Program-made: the position numbers and the translations under genes | Notes under the pieces: model-generated | What the model was told of the DNA's origin: nothing | The model's database searches: none | What the model saw: only the letters and a program-made list of their open reading frames with translations | Shown here: piece after piece, positions 10,534 to 23,003 of the stretch | Position numbering within the stretch: the first letter of the stretch is position 1 | How the letters are laid out: each line of letters starts with the position of its first letter | Source: Pristionchus mayeri | Lineage: Eukaryota; Nematoda; Chromadorea; Rhabditida; Neodiplogasteridae | Assembly: GCA_036245805.1 (NCBI GenBank) | Contig: BTRK01000004.1 | Span: forward strand, 37,784,907 to 37,848,906 | DNA length: 64,000 bases | Direction: 5' to 3'

Positions 10534-12687
10534 TCATCCCGATACAATTGTAGTAGCTTCAGTATTGCTTCTCCTAAGACATCCGAATATTTTTAGTACT
10601 TGCTCCTGTATGATTCTGAATGTTAATGGCATTGAACAACACGCAATGACATACTTTTTAAACTTACTTTTGATATACTCTGTTCATCACCAAGTGGAGT
10701 GTAATAGCTACCATCGAGTTGTTTAGAAAGAAAAATATATTAACAACTCGTATCAACTAAAAAATAATTTGACCAATTGTACAGAAATACGTTCATACGC
10801 TGTTGACGCGAGGATTGTACGATGGAGAGCCGAATTTGACAGTTGTTATGAGAGCAGTTAGAGGAATGAAGAAAGTAACCAAAGCACCCATGAGCTGAAA
10901 TTGAAAACGTTTTTATGCTTAACTATTAGGGTTGTGTATTCGATTATGAATTACGATATAACAAATCGCCTTCCTCTCGCATATTGCGACCGAAGGAATA
11001 GGAGTCATTGCGATAACTATATTCCATATCGAATCGCATAATGCTTTCATGTGCAATTTTAGGCATTTATATTCTCACCTGAATTTGCAGCATTCTATTA
11101 CTCTGATCTTTCGACACCTTCCGACTGGAAACATTCAGCAATCGCTTCTTCTCCCTGGACATTAGTCTACTTGTAATGAAACAAGTAATTGGAAAACTGA
11201 TTACAATATGCAATAAAAGTTTGACGCGATACGGTTTTCACTTTCGTTATCATAAATATAGATAAAAATCGTTCAACCTGTGCAGCGCGACAGCACTGTA
11301 TATTAGTACGCAAACAAAAGTTGCCACTCCGTAAATAAGTGATCCCGAAAGATAGTTTAATTCTGCAATTGTACAACATACATATTACTATATAAATTTA
11401 AAATGCCCAAGCAAAAGCATTGCTGATCCTCTCTCATGACGATACTCTCTACCCGAAGATATCAGTTGGCAAACTTCAGGAAATCTATGAGTATCTAAAT
11501 CTGTACCGATATAGAAGGCGGGCGTATCGAGCATGTCTCCCCAGACTAGTGCATCCGGCCTTTCCAGCACCCAAGAAAGTTCGGATCTCTGAATTTTAAA
11601 TAGAATCTTAAAATATTCAAAACACAAATGTAAAGCAGAATTACGTTTAGAATCTCCATCTTTCTTTGATCATCCCCGGCAAATAGCGCCATTCCAATCG
11701 CATTAGATGCGTAAACGGCAGTTGTTAGTCCGATCAATGCTCTTAGCATGCTGCAAAAATGTGTGCTTCGTTTCTGTATCCGACTCATTTCTATCGAAGT
11801 CTCGAAGGAATCGATACCGATACACATATTCAGTCATAATTCAAATATTGTTTGAACTAGTTTTCCCTCTCTCACTAGTAACGGTAGACATTATGCCCTA
11901 TCGCAGTCAGTAATTACTTTTCTTATGTCATTCACGCACTCTAGTGCACATGCACGCTCAAGGGAGGATGGGGCGATCATAGTGCGTGACGTATATTTGC
12001 CACATCCCACTCCATATGATTTTCCCGAGTTTTCTGAAATCGTGCAAAATACCAACCTACTCTTCCCTTATCTCTCTTCATGATAAGTTATGAATTTGGA
12101 ATAAAAATAGCCTTTAACAAAACAAATTACCCTGCAGAGAAGCGAAATTTCGACTCCAGCGCTAGAATATTCCGTAATCGCATAAAAGTGATCGCACTGA
12201 GAGCACCACAACCGAAACCGGCTATGATCCCGGTAAAAGTCTAAAATCTCAATTTTAAATTAACAATAATACTATATTTTGCATTTTACCATTAGGAGGC
12301 TTGTTGGAGCATTCCATCTACAGAGCAGCCCGTTACAGATGAAGATAGGCATGGGAACGAGTGGATAGGGAGTGAAAAGGTAGGAATGATGCAAATCATA
12401 GAACATCATTATGCTCTGGAATTGAACGAATAATTGCACAGATGTTTGAGCTTACATGGTATATCGCGATCGTATTCCGGAACTCTCTCGAGTACATTTG
12501 GCTGTGCTTGAATAATAGATAGAGAAGGAGTACAGCAAGTGCGATTGGAATCCAACCGCATGTGAAACAAAATGTTTGAATAAAGCTGAAGTTGACAATT
12601 ATTAAAATGTGAAGCAGTGTTCGCTTACGGCATGAAATACTTTCGGTCCCACTCGAAATCCATTGAGTAGCCATGATAATCAGGCAT
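10534..12687 (-). CDS. Srh-like seven-transmembrane chemoreceptor, copy 1
   Basis: Putative olfactory GPCR of the nematode Str superfamily, closest in feel to the Srh class. Read on the minus strand: start ATG at 12687 (MPDYHGYSMDFEWDRKYFMP), spliced into TM1 (IPIALAVLLLYLLF), then YDLHHSYLFTPYPLVPMPI (TM2 and loop, with the Srh-type Pro-Tyr and Leu-Pro pattern), TGIIAGFGCGALSAITF (TM3), LRALIGLTTAVYASNAIGM (TM4), PDALVWGDM (extracellular loop), further membrane exons, NRMLQIQ, then NNSM(V)-type TM7 ending HLVMNRVYQK and a basic tail with stop at 10534. Exon boundaries have normal GT/AG signals where I checked. First of three tandem copies in the same orientation. No obvious lesion found. Confidence 0.7.
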
Positions 12688-12809
12688 GATAGGAATGGAT
12701 GTAGTTTGAATGAGCAGAAAGTTATATTTGTGAGCACAGAGTAGATGGAAATACCGAGCGTGGGAGATTTTTTTCCTTTATGAGGCGCTTCTCCGGGAAA
12801 TTACCTCAA

Positions 12810-12880
12810 ATTGTTGGGTCTGTCAAGGTAAGCTATCATTTATACGCTGCGTACATATGTTCGGAAAGTCGATTAAAAGG
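12810..12880 (-). promoter_or_regulatory. conserved upstream block shared by three chemoreceptor genes
   Basis: The plus-strand text AAATTGTTGGGTCTGTCAAG followed by GTA, and a downstream TGTTCGGAAAGTCGATT block, recur at the same distance upstream of all three minus-strand receptors (about 12812, 16160 and 19943). Conservation may be simple paralogy or may mark shared promoter or 5'-leader sequence. The block lies about 130 bases upstream of the ATG. Confidence 0.4.
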
Positions 12881-13968
12881 AGAGTTCAAAGAATCGTCTG
12901 AGAAGTGAACAAATTAGGTGATGTCAGTGAAATGTTGTGCAGCGTTTCAGGGAAATGGGGTTCATTTGTTTGTCGGGATGCAAGAGAAATTAATTCCTTT
13001 CCGTTTCCCTATCAAATTAAGATTGAAATGCAATTTCCTTCCCATTTTATGAGTTCTGCATTGTCAACGAAAAGGGGAATTGAGAACGGGCAATCATTTG
13101 CAGCAATGTACCGCTGAAATAGGTACCGCTTGTAATTTATAGAAAACATCACGGAAAAAACTGCGTTGGCTAGAAATTCAGTTTGCACCGACAAATGAAA
13201 TTTCTGTATTTTTGCTTTCTTGCATAAATGGTTGGATCTGCCAAGCATAAGAGTAACCCGATGATTATCATTGTGGTCCCAGACACTCAGAAACACAAAT
13301 TTTAGAGCAAACTACATTCTGCTTAGATCAGTTAAATTAAGACTATTATTTAGTTAGGAGCCCTTTTTGTGGTACTATTTATTTTTCATTTAATTGTCTC
13401 GCCACGATTTTTCGCTTACAATACGATTGTTAGGTGATGAAAAATTGAGCACATCGAAAGGGGAAAATGCGCACCGTACGTCGTATCTCAGAATGTCAAT
13501 CATTTACATGTCGAATGTCCATTGAGGAAATCCATATTAGCAGCATGCAAAGCTGCAATTCGACTCACACCGTTGGGAATGTGTACACGAGAAGCACGGC
13601 ATGGTGAACGGTCCTCCTAGCCTAATCAATATTTGTTTTTCTCCACGTCTTTCTTCAAGGGATATTTATCCGAATCCTAACAAAATACAATCCATTCACA
13701 TTAAAACACGTATACATCCCTTGGTGAATTGTGGTAAAGGCTGAAAGATTGCGCCATTGCAGCATATAACATATTTTGCAATTGTACAGCTGTGTCGCGC
13801 AATGTGCAATCCTTGCGCTCGTAATTTCAATTTATCGTGTTGAACAACTGCATAAATGAACGAGCAGCACATTTTAATGAAGTGATATTTTATTTGATTT
13901 TTTTCTATTTTTCATAAATTTCGAAGCAAAATTTTTGAAATTTTGCAATGAAATCATTGCTTCTGCAT
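12881..13968. other. spacer between chemoreceptor copies 1 and 2
   Basis: About 1.1 kb without a confident gene. A minus-strand stretch at about 13230-13290 reads VWDHNDNHRVTLM, which faintly resembles a second stretch at about 21690-21745 (MIDHNYNHRYYFDWLLM). Both could be decayed first exons of further receptors. The remainder is AT-rich with no structure that I recognise. Confidence 0.3.
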
Positions 13969-16018
13969 TCATCTGGATGTCATTGTTGTAGCCTCAGATT
14001 TAGTCCGCCTCATCTTGCCACACAATCGTAGCAGTTGCTCCTTTATCATTCTGAATGAGCGCCACCAATAAGCATGCGATGGAATATTGTTAAATAATTG
14101 AAAACTTACTTTTGGTAAACTCTATTCATCATCAAGTGAAGTGTAATAGCCACCATGGAGTTGTTTACAAATAAAAATATATTGATAACTCGTATAATCT
14201 ATAAAAGAATATTTGTAACAACTGTGCAAAGAAACTCTTCGTACGCTGTTAGCGTGAGAATTGTAAACTGGAGATCCAATTTGAACAAGTAATATTAGAA
14301 AGGTCATATGCATGAAAAATGTTATCAGAGCTCCTATGAGCTGCAATTTAAAATATTCTTATTATTTTAAAATGTATTAATGAAAATAGTATTCAATTCG
14401 ATTGCTTTAAAACATTTCTCAACCTGAATTTGCAGCATTCTATTTCCCTGATCTTTCGACACTTTCCTACTGGAAACGTTGAGCAATCTCTTCTTCTCTC
14501 TAGAAAGTGACAACAATTTTACGTGTTTTAATTTTAATGCCAATCATGGAACACTAAGGAATGAATCAAAATCAACTTGTGCAGCGCGAACACGCTGTAT
14601 ATCTTTACGCATACGAACGTTGCTAATCCATAGACAATGGATCCTGACATATAGTATAATTCTGCAATGGAGACACTTTTTTGATTCATATACTATATTC
14701 AACGAAATCTAGCTAAATACGATTTTTCCCCAATACGGTTTCCGTAGCCAAGACAATTCTGTCCTCTGAATTTCAATACAAATCTCTCTTGCATTATTAA
14801 TTAACCAGATACGTTAAGTATTTCCAACTTTCGAGGATCATCCCCAGCAAATAACGCCATTCCAATCGCATTTGATGCGTATGCCGCGGTTGTCAAGCCA
14901 ATCAGTGCTCTCAACATACTGAAAATACATATTTGTTAGTGGTTTCGATAGTTGTATATTACATTTGCTGATTCAAATGAACGATGTTTAAGAGCACTGT
15001 TAAAATGATTCAAACTATTGCTAAACTATACTGCTACATCTCATCACCGAGTTGAGTGTAATCAGTCAAAACTCATAATTATCTATTAAGTTTTTAGCTT
15101 AGCCGAGTTTAATGTGTTACCCATAATAATTAAGGATAATCAGACAAGTACCTGGTAGAGAAGCGATATCTCGAATCAAGAGCTAGGATGTTCCTCAAAC
15201 GCATGAAAGTGATCGCATTGAGGCCACCTGCGCCAAATCCAGCCACAAACCCGGTAAAGGTATGAAACAGCGTTTTCATCCTTCATCAAATCCCCGAACA
15301 ACCAAAATAATTATGTTTGCCAAAATCATCATCCCCGTGCTGTGTAAGAGTAAGCCCATTCTGTGTCGTTTTTTACCATTAGAAGAATAGTTGGAGCTTT
15401 CAATCGGCAAAGAAATCCGTTGCAGATAAATATAGGCATAGGAACGAGTGGATATGGAGTGAAAAGGTACGAGTGATGCACGTCATACAATATCAATGTG
15501 ATCTTGAAAATAAATAAATTTAATGTATTTTCCTAAAAAGCATGTGCGCCTAAGATTCGAACAGATCAGAAGGATTTCACAACTTTCACAAAATGATTAT
15601 TTGTATCAATGTGTTTTATTTTTATTTTTCGAAAGTGCTGAAAAATGTGCGCACACTCGTCTTGCACCCAGAGCCTTCGTTGGCTCCGTGCAATATCATT
15701 TCGAAACCAAACTAAATACGTGACAACGTGTTTTCGACGTGATATTGACTAGAGAAAACGGGGGAACGGGAGCTAGTTTCTCGAACTCTACTGAAATCGA
15801 TAACTCACGTGGTAGAAAGCGATGGCGTTTCGGAACTCCTTCGAGTACATTTGGCTGTGATTAAAGAGGAGGTAGAGAAGGATTAGAGCCAGAACTATAG
15901 GGATCCAACCGAAAGCGAGGCAATAGATTTGAATAAAACTGAATTGAAAGCACGTGGAATAAATATGAGCAATATGTGCTTACGGCATAAAATATTTTCT
16001 GTCCCACTCGAAGTCCAT
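13969..16018 (-). CDS. Srh-like chemoreceptor, copy 2 (start codon uncertain)
   Basis: Paralogue of the receptor at 10534-12687 with the same exon order: first exon YSMDFEWDRKYFMP, TM1 exon (LAFGWIPIVLALILLYLLF), VHHSYLFTPYPLVPMPI, GFGAGGLNAITFMRL, LDSRYRFST, LRALIGLTTAAYASNAIGM, later membrane exons, and NNSMVAITLHLMMNRVYQK joined to a C-terminal exon ending at 13969. At the position of the ATG used by copies 1 and 3 this copy has ATT (near 16045). The next in-frame ATG is at 16018, which would shorten the N terminus by only about seven residues and leave all membrane segments. Splice signals look normal. Odorant receptor function is inferred from family only. Confidence 0.65.
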
Positions 16019-16164
16019 TGAGTAGCCATGATAGTCAGCAATGATTGGAATGGAGGTAGATTGAAGGAACATAAAGTTATAATTGTGAGCACAGAGTAGA
16101 TGGAAAGACCGATAGCGTGGGGGATTTTTCCTTTTTGAGGCGCTGCACCGGGAAATTATCACAA

Positions 16165-16962
16165 ATTGTTGGGTCTGTCAAGGTAAGCTATCATTTACAC
16201 GATGCGTGCAAATGTTCGGAAAGTCGATTTAAGGATGAGTAAAAAAATCTAACTACTGAACAAATAAGGTGATATCAATGCAATGTTGCATACCACGACA
16301 GAGAAATCGAGTTAATTTGTCGCGGTGCAAAGATAATTTCATTCACTTCCTTATCAACTTTAGATTGAATCATAATTGCATTCCCATTTTATGAGGTCTT
16401 ATTGATGGTAAGCAATATGTGAAATATGAATGGTCTCTAGAAATAAAAATAAATGTTGAAGTGATCATCAAGCCTCTTCAAAAACCACGTCGAGCAATAT
16501 CAGAGTCATCAATGACTTTGAAAGTCAGCCGTTTTCGAGTAGCAGTTTCCTTGATTTATGGGACAATATTCTAACAAAAATATACAGTACTGAGTTCATT
16601 TCAAATATAAATTCAATGGACCATGTATGGTCGCAAAAATCTGCGGGGTCACATCTTCATTTCCCGAACTCTCTCGACCGGTCGACCGGTGAGAGAGTTC
16701 GGGAAATGAAGAGAGTGACCCCTCAGTTTTTGCGACGATAAATGGTCCATAAACTAGGTTCGCAGAGTTGTGTATTACGGAGGGTTGAACGCTGATGCTA
16801 CAAGCCTGCTTAAACCATTGCAAAAGACTAGTGGGGCCTCGGGCGACCCGAAATTTGCGATGGGGCTCCACCTTGTTCATTATTGGTTTATTCATAATGT
16901 TCCATTTTTCACAAAGTTGGCTACATCATTGTTTTTAAACAGCTGCATGTTTACTACTGTAT
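16165..16962. other. spacer between chemoreceptor copies 2 and 3
   Basis: No gene seen. It contains the palindromic element at 16617-16752 and otherwise AT-rich sequence. The open frame that runs through the palindrome on the minus strand is not supported by any homology in the window. Confidence 0.5.
16617..16752. mobile_element. short palindromic MITE, about 136 bp
   Basis: Near-perfect inverted repeat beginning AATGGACCAT and ending ATGGTCCAT, centred on the self-complementary ACCGGTCGACCGGT at about 16677-16690. The arms include TTCATTTCCCGAACTCTCTC and its complement. No coding capacity; probably a miniature inverted-repeat element. Confidence 0.7.
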
Positions 16963-17729
16963 TCATCCCGATACCATTGTTGTGCATTCCGTTCTATTCC
17001 GCCTAATCTTTCCGAATATTCTGAACAATTGCTCATTCATTAATCTGAAAATGAAAATAATAATGTTCTGAAATAACTGCAAACATACTTTTGGTAAACT
17101 CTATTCATCATCAGGTGAAGTGTAATAGACACAACCGAGTTGTTTATAAATACAAATATATTAATAAATCGTATCAACTGTAAGAAATATAGTTGAAATA
17201 ATTGCATAGATAAACGTTTCGTACGCTGTTAGCGCGAGAGTTATAAACTGGAGATCCAAACTCAACAAATATTATGAAAAATGTCATAAGCATGAAAAAA
17301 GTTATCATACCACCCACGAGCTGAAATTTAAAATTATTGAAATTGTCACATAAACGTAGTCATTTTTCTATTGTATATGCATAAATAACTCTATTTTATA
17401 GTGCATAACTAATATTGAACAGTTTGTTTCAAGAAATTTTCGAACCTGTATTTGCAGTATTCTATTTCCCTGATCCTTCGACACTCTACGACTTGAAACA
17501 TGTAGTAAACTTTTTCATCTCTCTAGAAATTGGCAAACATTTTGCGTGCTTTAATTTTAACGTCAGTCATGGAACACTTAGGAATGAATAAAAATCAAAC
17601 TTGTGCAGCGCGAATACGATGTATATCATGACGCATACGAATGTTGCCAATCCGTAGAGTATTGATCCCGACAAATAGAATAATTCTGAATTGGAATGAT
17701 TTATCAGTAAATCCTCCGATATCGAGCTA

Positions 17730-19075
17730 CAGTGGTGGCCAAAATTATATAGCCTCCGGTTTTTCGATCATAAGTACCCTCAAACTTAACCGATCTTCAT
17801 ACATTTTGGGATGCACTCATATTTTATGATTACCCGTCTAATCATCTACCTATTGGATGTATCATCACAGTTTGAGGTAGGTCACTGGGAAATCGATATT
17901 TCACACCAAATCAGCATTTTCATGAAAATTGAAGTCAAAAATCTAGGAAAAATATTATCCAAATACAAATTAGCTGGTTCGAAAGAGCATCTGCTGAGCT
18001 TTGGAATTCACTTCGTGGTTGGGTCGTAAATCGATTTTTTGGTTGAGGTAGGTCACGTCAAACTACAGTACTTTTTCGTACATTTACAGTTATAACATCA
18101 ATTCTAATGGAGAAATCGGGCTGTAATTCACAGAGTAACATACACTGATGTACCCCAAACAAATTTGTAAGTTTGGGATGGACTGGCTTCGATATAGCCG
18201 AAATAGTCATTTTTGGTATGCTCTTTGGTGGTGTGCGGTCGCTTCTGTCTAGAATTTTTCTGGCACTTGTAAAGTGAGTGGGAGGTTTACCTATGATTAT
18301 TGAGTGTTTCCTGAAATATTGGTGGCATTTGGACTCATTTTAGTAAAAATATGATGCTTTAAATCTCGAAGATTTTGTCAAAATAGGTCATTTTCGGCAA
18401 AAATGCTCAAAAATCGTCGTTTTTTCGCAAAATCTGTAAAATTCAATGCATCATATTTTTACTCATATGAGTCCAAATGCCACCAAATTTTCAGGAAACA
18501 CTCAATAATCATAGATAAACCTCCCACTCACTTTACAAATGCCAGAAAAATTCTACACAGAAGCGACAGCACACCACCAAAGAGCATACCAAAAATGACT
18601 ATTTCGGCGATATCGAAGCCAGTCGATCCCAAACTTACAAATTTGTTTTGGGTCGATCAATGTATGTGACCCTGTGAATTACAGCCCGATTGCTACATTA
18701 TAATTGATGTTATAACTGTAAATGTACGAAAAAGTACTGTAGTTTGACGTGACCTACCTCAACCAAAAAATCGATTTACGACCCAACCACGAAGTGAATT
18801 CCAAAGCTCAGCAGATGCTCTTTCGAACCAGCTAATTTGTATTTGGATAATATTTTTCCTAGATTTTTGACATCAATTTTCATGAAAATGCTGATTTGGT
18901 GTGAAATATCGATTTCCCAGTGACCTACCTCAAACTGTGATGATACATCAAATGGGTAGATGATTAGACGGGTAATCATAAAATATGAGTGCATCCCAAA
19001 AATCATGAAGATCGGTTAAGTTTGAGGGTACTTATGATCGAAAAACAGGAGGCTATATAATTTTGGCCACCACTG
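17730..19075. mobile_element. foldback element with Tc1-like ends
   Basis: Ends are CAGTGGTGGCCAAAATTATA and its complement, flanked by TA on both sides (17728-17729, 19076-19077). The terminal CAGTG-TGGCCAAAA resembles the Tc1 inverted repeat. The two arms are inverted copies along the full length of about 1346 bp, meeting near 18400, and encode no transposase. This is the architecture of Tc4-type foldback transposons. It sits in an intron of the deleted receptor, so mobilisation must have been in trans. Confidence 0.85.
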
Positions 19076-19396
19076 TAAATAAGATGATCCGAAGATTTTT
19101 CCCTCGCCCGAAACTGGTGTCAAGTAAAAAGCTGTTTCTGAATCTGTACCGATAATAAAGAGAGGCGTATCGAACATATCTCCCCAGACGAGTGCATCCG
19201 GCGTCTTCTGCAGCCACGAAAATTCGGTTCTCTGAACCTGGTAAACTTATTCAGGAACACTCATAAACATCACGTTTAATATGTCCATCTTTCTCGGATC
19301 ATCCCCGGCAAAAAGCGCCATTCCGATCGCATTTGATGCATACACCGCACCTGTTATTCCGATCAACGCTCTCATCATGCTGAAACAAATTGGAAA

Positions 19397-19478
19397 TAGG
19401 TCGGATGATAACTTTGACGTTATGTCCCCTTTGATATATCGAAGTCGGCATGAGGTCATGGTTCTCATCCGACCTGGT
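19397..19478. mobile_element. small hairpin MITE (AGGTCGGATGA family)
   Basis: Inverted repeat AGGTCGGATGATAAC / GTTCTCATCCGACCT around a short core. The same family recurs at 46680-46764, 48883-48947 and 63226-63310. It lies in an intron of the deleted chemoreceptor. Confidence 0.6.
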
Positions 19479-19979
19479 GCCCACAAATTGTATCCATGGT
19501 GCATTTCAATCGCTGATTCAAATGAATTATGTGGATAGGGTGAGTGTTGGTGCTGTCAGTGTAACCTCTAGACGCATTTTCTTGAGATACAAATGAACTA
19601 GAGAGGTCGGTCTAGCCAATAATGAGAGAAAATCAAAAAATACTAATGTTGTGAACTACACTGCTTCACTTCCCCAAAGTTCGCTTTTTTCGAACCAACA
19701 TACTTTCCTATGATTTCCCTTGATTCTATTAAAATTTACGACATTATTTATTGAGTACATACACATACCCGGTAGAGAAGCGGTATCTCGAGAAATATTT
19801 TCTGTCCCACTCGTAATCCATCGAGTAGCCATGATAGTCTGACATGATAGGAATCAAGGTAGTTTGAAGGAAGACAGAGTTGATAGAAACTGCCAAGCGT
19901 GGGAGAGTCTCTAGTTTTGAGGCATTTTACCGCTAAATTACCACAAATTGTTGGGTCTGTCAAGGTACCGATCTTTAGC

Positions 19980-22900
19980 CTTGTGCGTGCACATGCTCGG
20001 AAACAAGATTAAAAGTTATGTTCAAGCTATTTTCTTACCAGTAAACAAATTAGTTGATATCAATGAAATGTTGCACAGCGTTTCAGAGAAATAGAGCGAA
20101 TTCGTCTCGGCGCTCGAGAAATTACATTCCTTTCCTCTTCCTTATAAAAGTAAGATTGGAACCTAATGCCATTCTAATTGTATGCTGACTTTGTTGTTGA
20201 CGAAAAGGAAAATGAGAGATAAAAATGGTCTCCAGCAATCATTTTGATTGTTTTATGATTGAAAATGTAGCGAGTTCGTCATACTATACAAAATGCTCCG
20301 GTCTGGATAAAATATTAACTGAAAATATGTCTGACGTTATTTTATTCTACATTTTCCAGCAATTCAATTCAATGTACATAGAAAAATTTACTTCAAATAT
20401 TTTATCAATGAATATTTGCTGAATATCCCTATATTTCAACTATTAACACTCATCGCTCACAGCATCAATGTTATGGCAAGATATGGCAATTGTTTTGTCA
20501 TTTGCGAAAAGTACGACATACGCACATCACAATACAACATATCACAATACAACATATCACTCTGTTCTGTAACGAAAGGCCTGTCTGAAAATTCAGTCAT
20601 TAATGACATTGACCCTTACGGAAAGTCCTCATAAATGCTTGAACTGTGCCTGTACCCGTAACAATAAGCTTATGGAAACCAAATGCAGTAACCCTGAAAG
20701 CAATCTTCATGCTCAGCTTAAAATTGTATTTATATGTGTTTGCAATACTGCTATCAAAACATGCATCTTTCACTACCCTGAAGCTGAAATTTGAACGTCG
20801 AAATTCGACTATATGACAACTTCCTGATTCCAGCATTGGTGAATATTCCCAACTTTTGTGGTTACATGTTAGAGCTACTTATTATCTACCAGTATCCGGC
20901 TGGGCTAAGTCAGGGGATAGCTAACTTTTGAGGAAATGTATTCATTCTCCGTACACCAAAAGTCGAAATTTTGGCTATGTTGACCTTTATTCAACAATCC
21001 TGAAAATTGTTGAATTCGAAAAGTAGAAACGGCTAGAGTTGAAATGTTTCTCAGTAATAGGTAGCTCCATAGTGTATCATGGAAGCGTTCTTATGGAGAA
21101 TATAGTCTGAATAATCATCGATGCATGAAACAGTATCGCATGAGAAGTGTTAACTCGGTAGGTGTTGAATTAAATGGTATGTAAATCATGACATGTTGAG
21201 GCAAGAACGGCCTTAGACCTAATTTTCGAAAGAACTGCGAAAGGGCTTCTCACTACACTATATGAAAAGGTATAGCCATTATTCCCCCCAAAATACGACT
21301 CGCGAAAAATATTTTCAGAAAATAGAGAAAATGTCTCATATGGTAAAACTTGAATTTTTCGGAAACCCAAAAAGCATGAAGCGATTTGAGCACATAGATA
21401 TATTGGCCAAGTCAACCCCTAATATGCACTAAAAAGCAAGCTTGAGATCTTTAACGAATTTGATTTTAGGATGGTTCAAATATCAAGGTCCAAATCAATT
21501 AATTACTTTCCTGACAGCCTAATATTAGTTTGTTTTTCCCGATTTGATATTATATTTATCTTATTGGAAACTTCTTCAGATATATGTTGCAAGTGCAACA
21601 CATAGCTCATCAGCAATTAGATATTCACAGAGCCTGACACTTACCTGTAAATAGCAAATAATCTTCGAATAAGCGAACTTTAGCGTTTACCATGAGGAGC
21701 CAATCGAAGTAATACCGATGATTATAGTTGTGATCTATCATACTCAAAAACAGAAATTGGAGTGCAATGATATTTCGAAATAGCCGAATTCAACAACAAT
21801 TTTTTTTTAAATCGAAAGAGACTTCACGCTGACGTGCTCATGTACACCCTGCGGTGTGGGGGGGGGGGGATAAAGTAGACTCAAAATGATGTAACCCAAA
21901 AAAAATATGGGAAATTGTGAAGAAAAGTTAAGGATAACATTGACGTAAAAATCACAAAATTTTACATGCGTGTCAGAATTAAAACCTCGATACTGCATTC
22001 GCTCTGTCAACGACTAACTCGAAAGCAAGTTCGAAAACCATCTGTTTAAACTAGACTTAGAAATCACAATTCGAATTTGCACTGCACTTCTGCTTTCGTC
22101 GAAATTTCAGCCGGACGGAATTAATAATTCTACTGCTGCTTGCGTGATGAAATGGTCGATTCTCGAGCGATCCTCTCATATGCACAAGGTCGTTAATTAA
22201 TAGAAATCTTTATCGCAACAAAAAATGTGCGAACACGAACCAGCATGGCAGCCTCCGTCTATAAAAAGCGAGATATTTTAATGTTAAAACACTTGTCATT
22301 TTGGCCACCTGCAACCATGTTCCGCATTCTAATGAATGAAATAGCTTTTCCATCTTCTCATTCTCTCCGCTAATTTGAAATTGGCAATAAGTAGGTAGCG
22401 TCACCTTTATCTGTGTCCGAGCACGCGCTCTCACACTTCAAATAACAACCTTCGCAGATCCAACAATTTGCGGCAACTTCCATGTGCCCCTGAACAACAG
22501 GATATCCCACGCTTATACTCATTTATATCGACCAATTCGAGGACATAAAGTAAGATATCTCATGCCGAAAGTGTAACAAATAAATCATAAATAAGAAATT
22601 CAACTCGGCATTTTTCAAACCTTCTGTTCCACTTGTAGTTTCAATCCTTTTGTACGACCTTTGCTCTTTTTTATCTCATCTTTAATCATCGTCTAATGTA
22701 CTCGAAGTAGCTACGAAACACCATCGCTTTATATCATGTGAGTCCAACATTTGGTTAAAAAATTTTTTGTACATTTTCAAGAGGATCAGCACTGAAGCAA
22801 CAAGCATTATCATTCGACGAATGCAAGAGGTACAACAGGATCACCACCTAAGGGGAGATAACGACGCAATACATAGACCATTCATTAATGACATCAATCT

Positions 22901-23003
22901 CCTCTTACTCACCACTTATTCGGCAGAATCGCTGCTAGAGGGATACATTCGACTCTTCACTCGATAGCGCATCTCCACAATTGTCATGCATTGTCTCAAT
23001 ATA
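19980..23003. other. gene-poor spacer
   Basis: About 3 kb of AT-rich sequence. Only short open frames without homology to other parts of the window. A minus-strand stretch at about 21690-21745 (MIDHNYNHRYYFDWLLM), ending at a good GT donor, looks like an isolated first exon of a receptor and may be a relic. At 22455-22480 GATCCAACAATTTGCGGCAA resembles, in the opposite orientation, the block conserved upstream of the chemoreceptors. A small direct repeat (ACAATACAACATATC) is at about 20530-20560. Nothing else seen. Confidence 0.35.

Larger units (their letters stand above)
16963..19845 (-). pseudogene. Srh-like chemoreceptor copy 3, internally deleted
   Basis: Starts at ATG 19845 (MSDYHGYSMDYEWDRKYF), but the sequence then jumps directly into the end of the third/fourth exon region (SRYRFST). 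The TM1, TM2 and TM3 exons present in copies 1 and 2 are therefore missing, a deletion of roughly 0.8-0.9 kb relative to them. Downstream parts remain recognisable: MRALIGITGAVYASNAIGM (near 19310-19380), PDALVWGDMFDTP (near 19170), TM exon near 17600, NRILQIQ region near 17460, TM7 exon near 17100 and a C-terminal exon ending at 16963. It also hosts a 1.35-kb foldback element and a small MITE in introns. A receptor without its first three membrane segments is unlikely to work. Confidence 0.75.
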
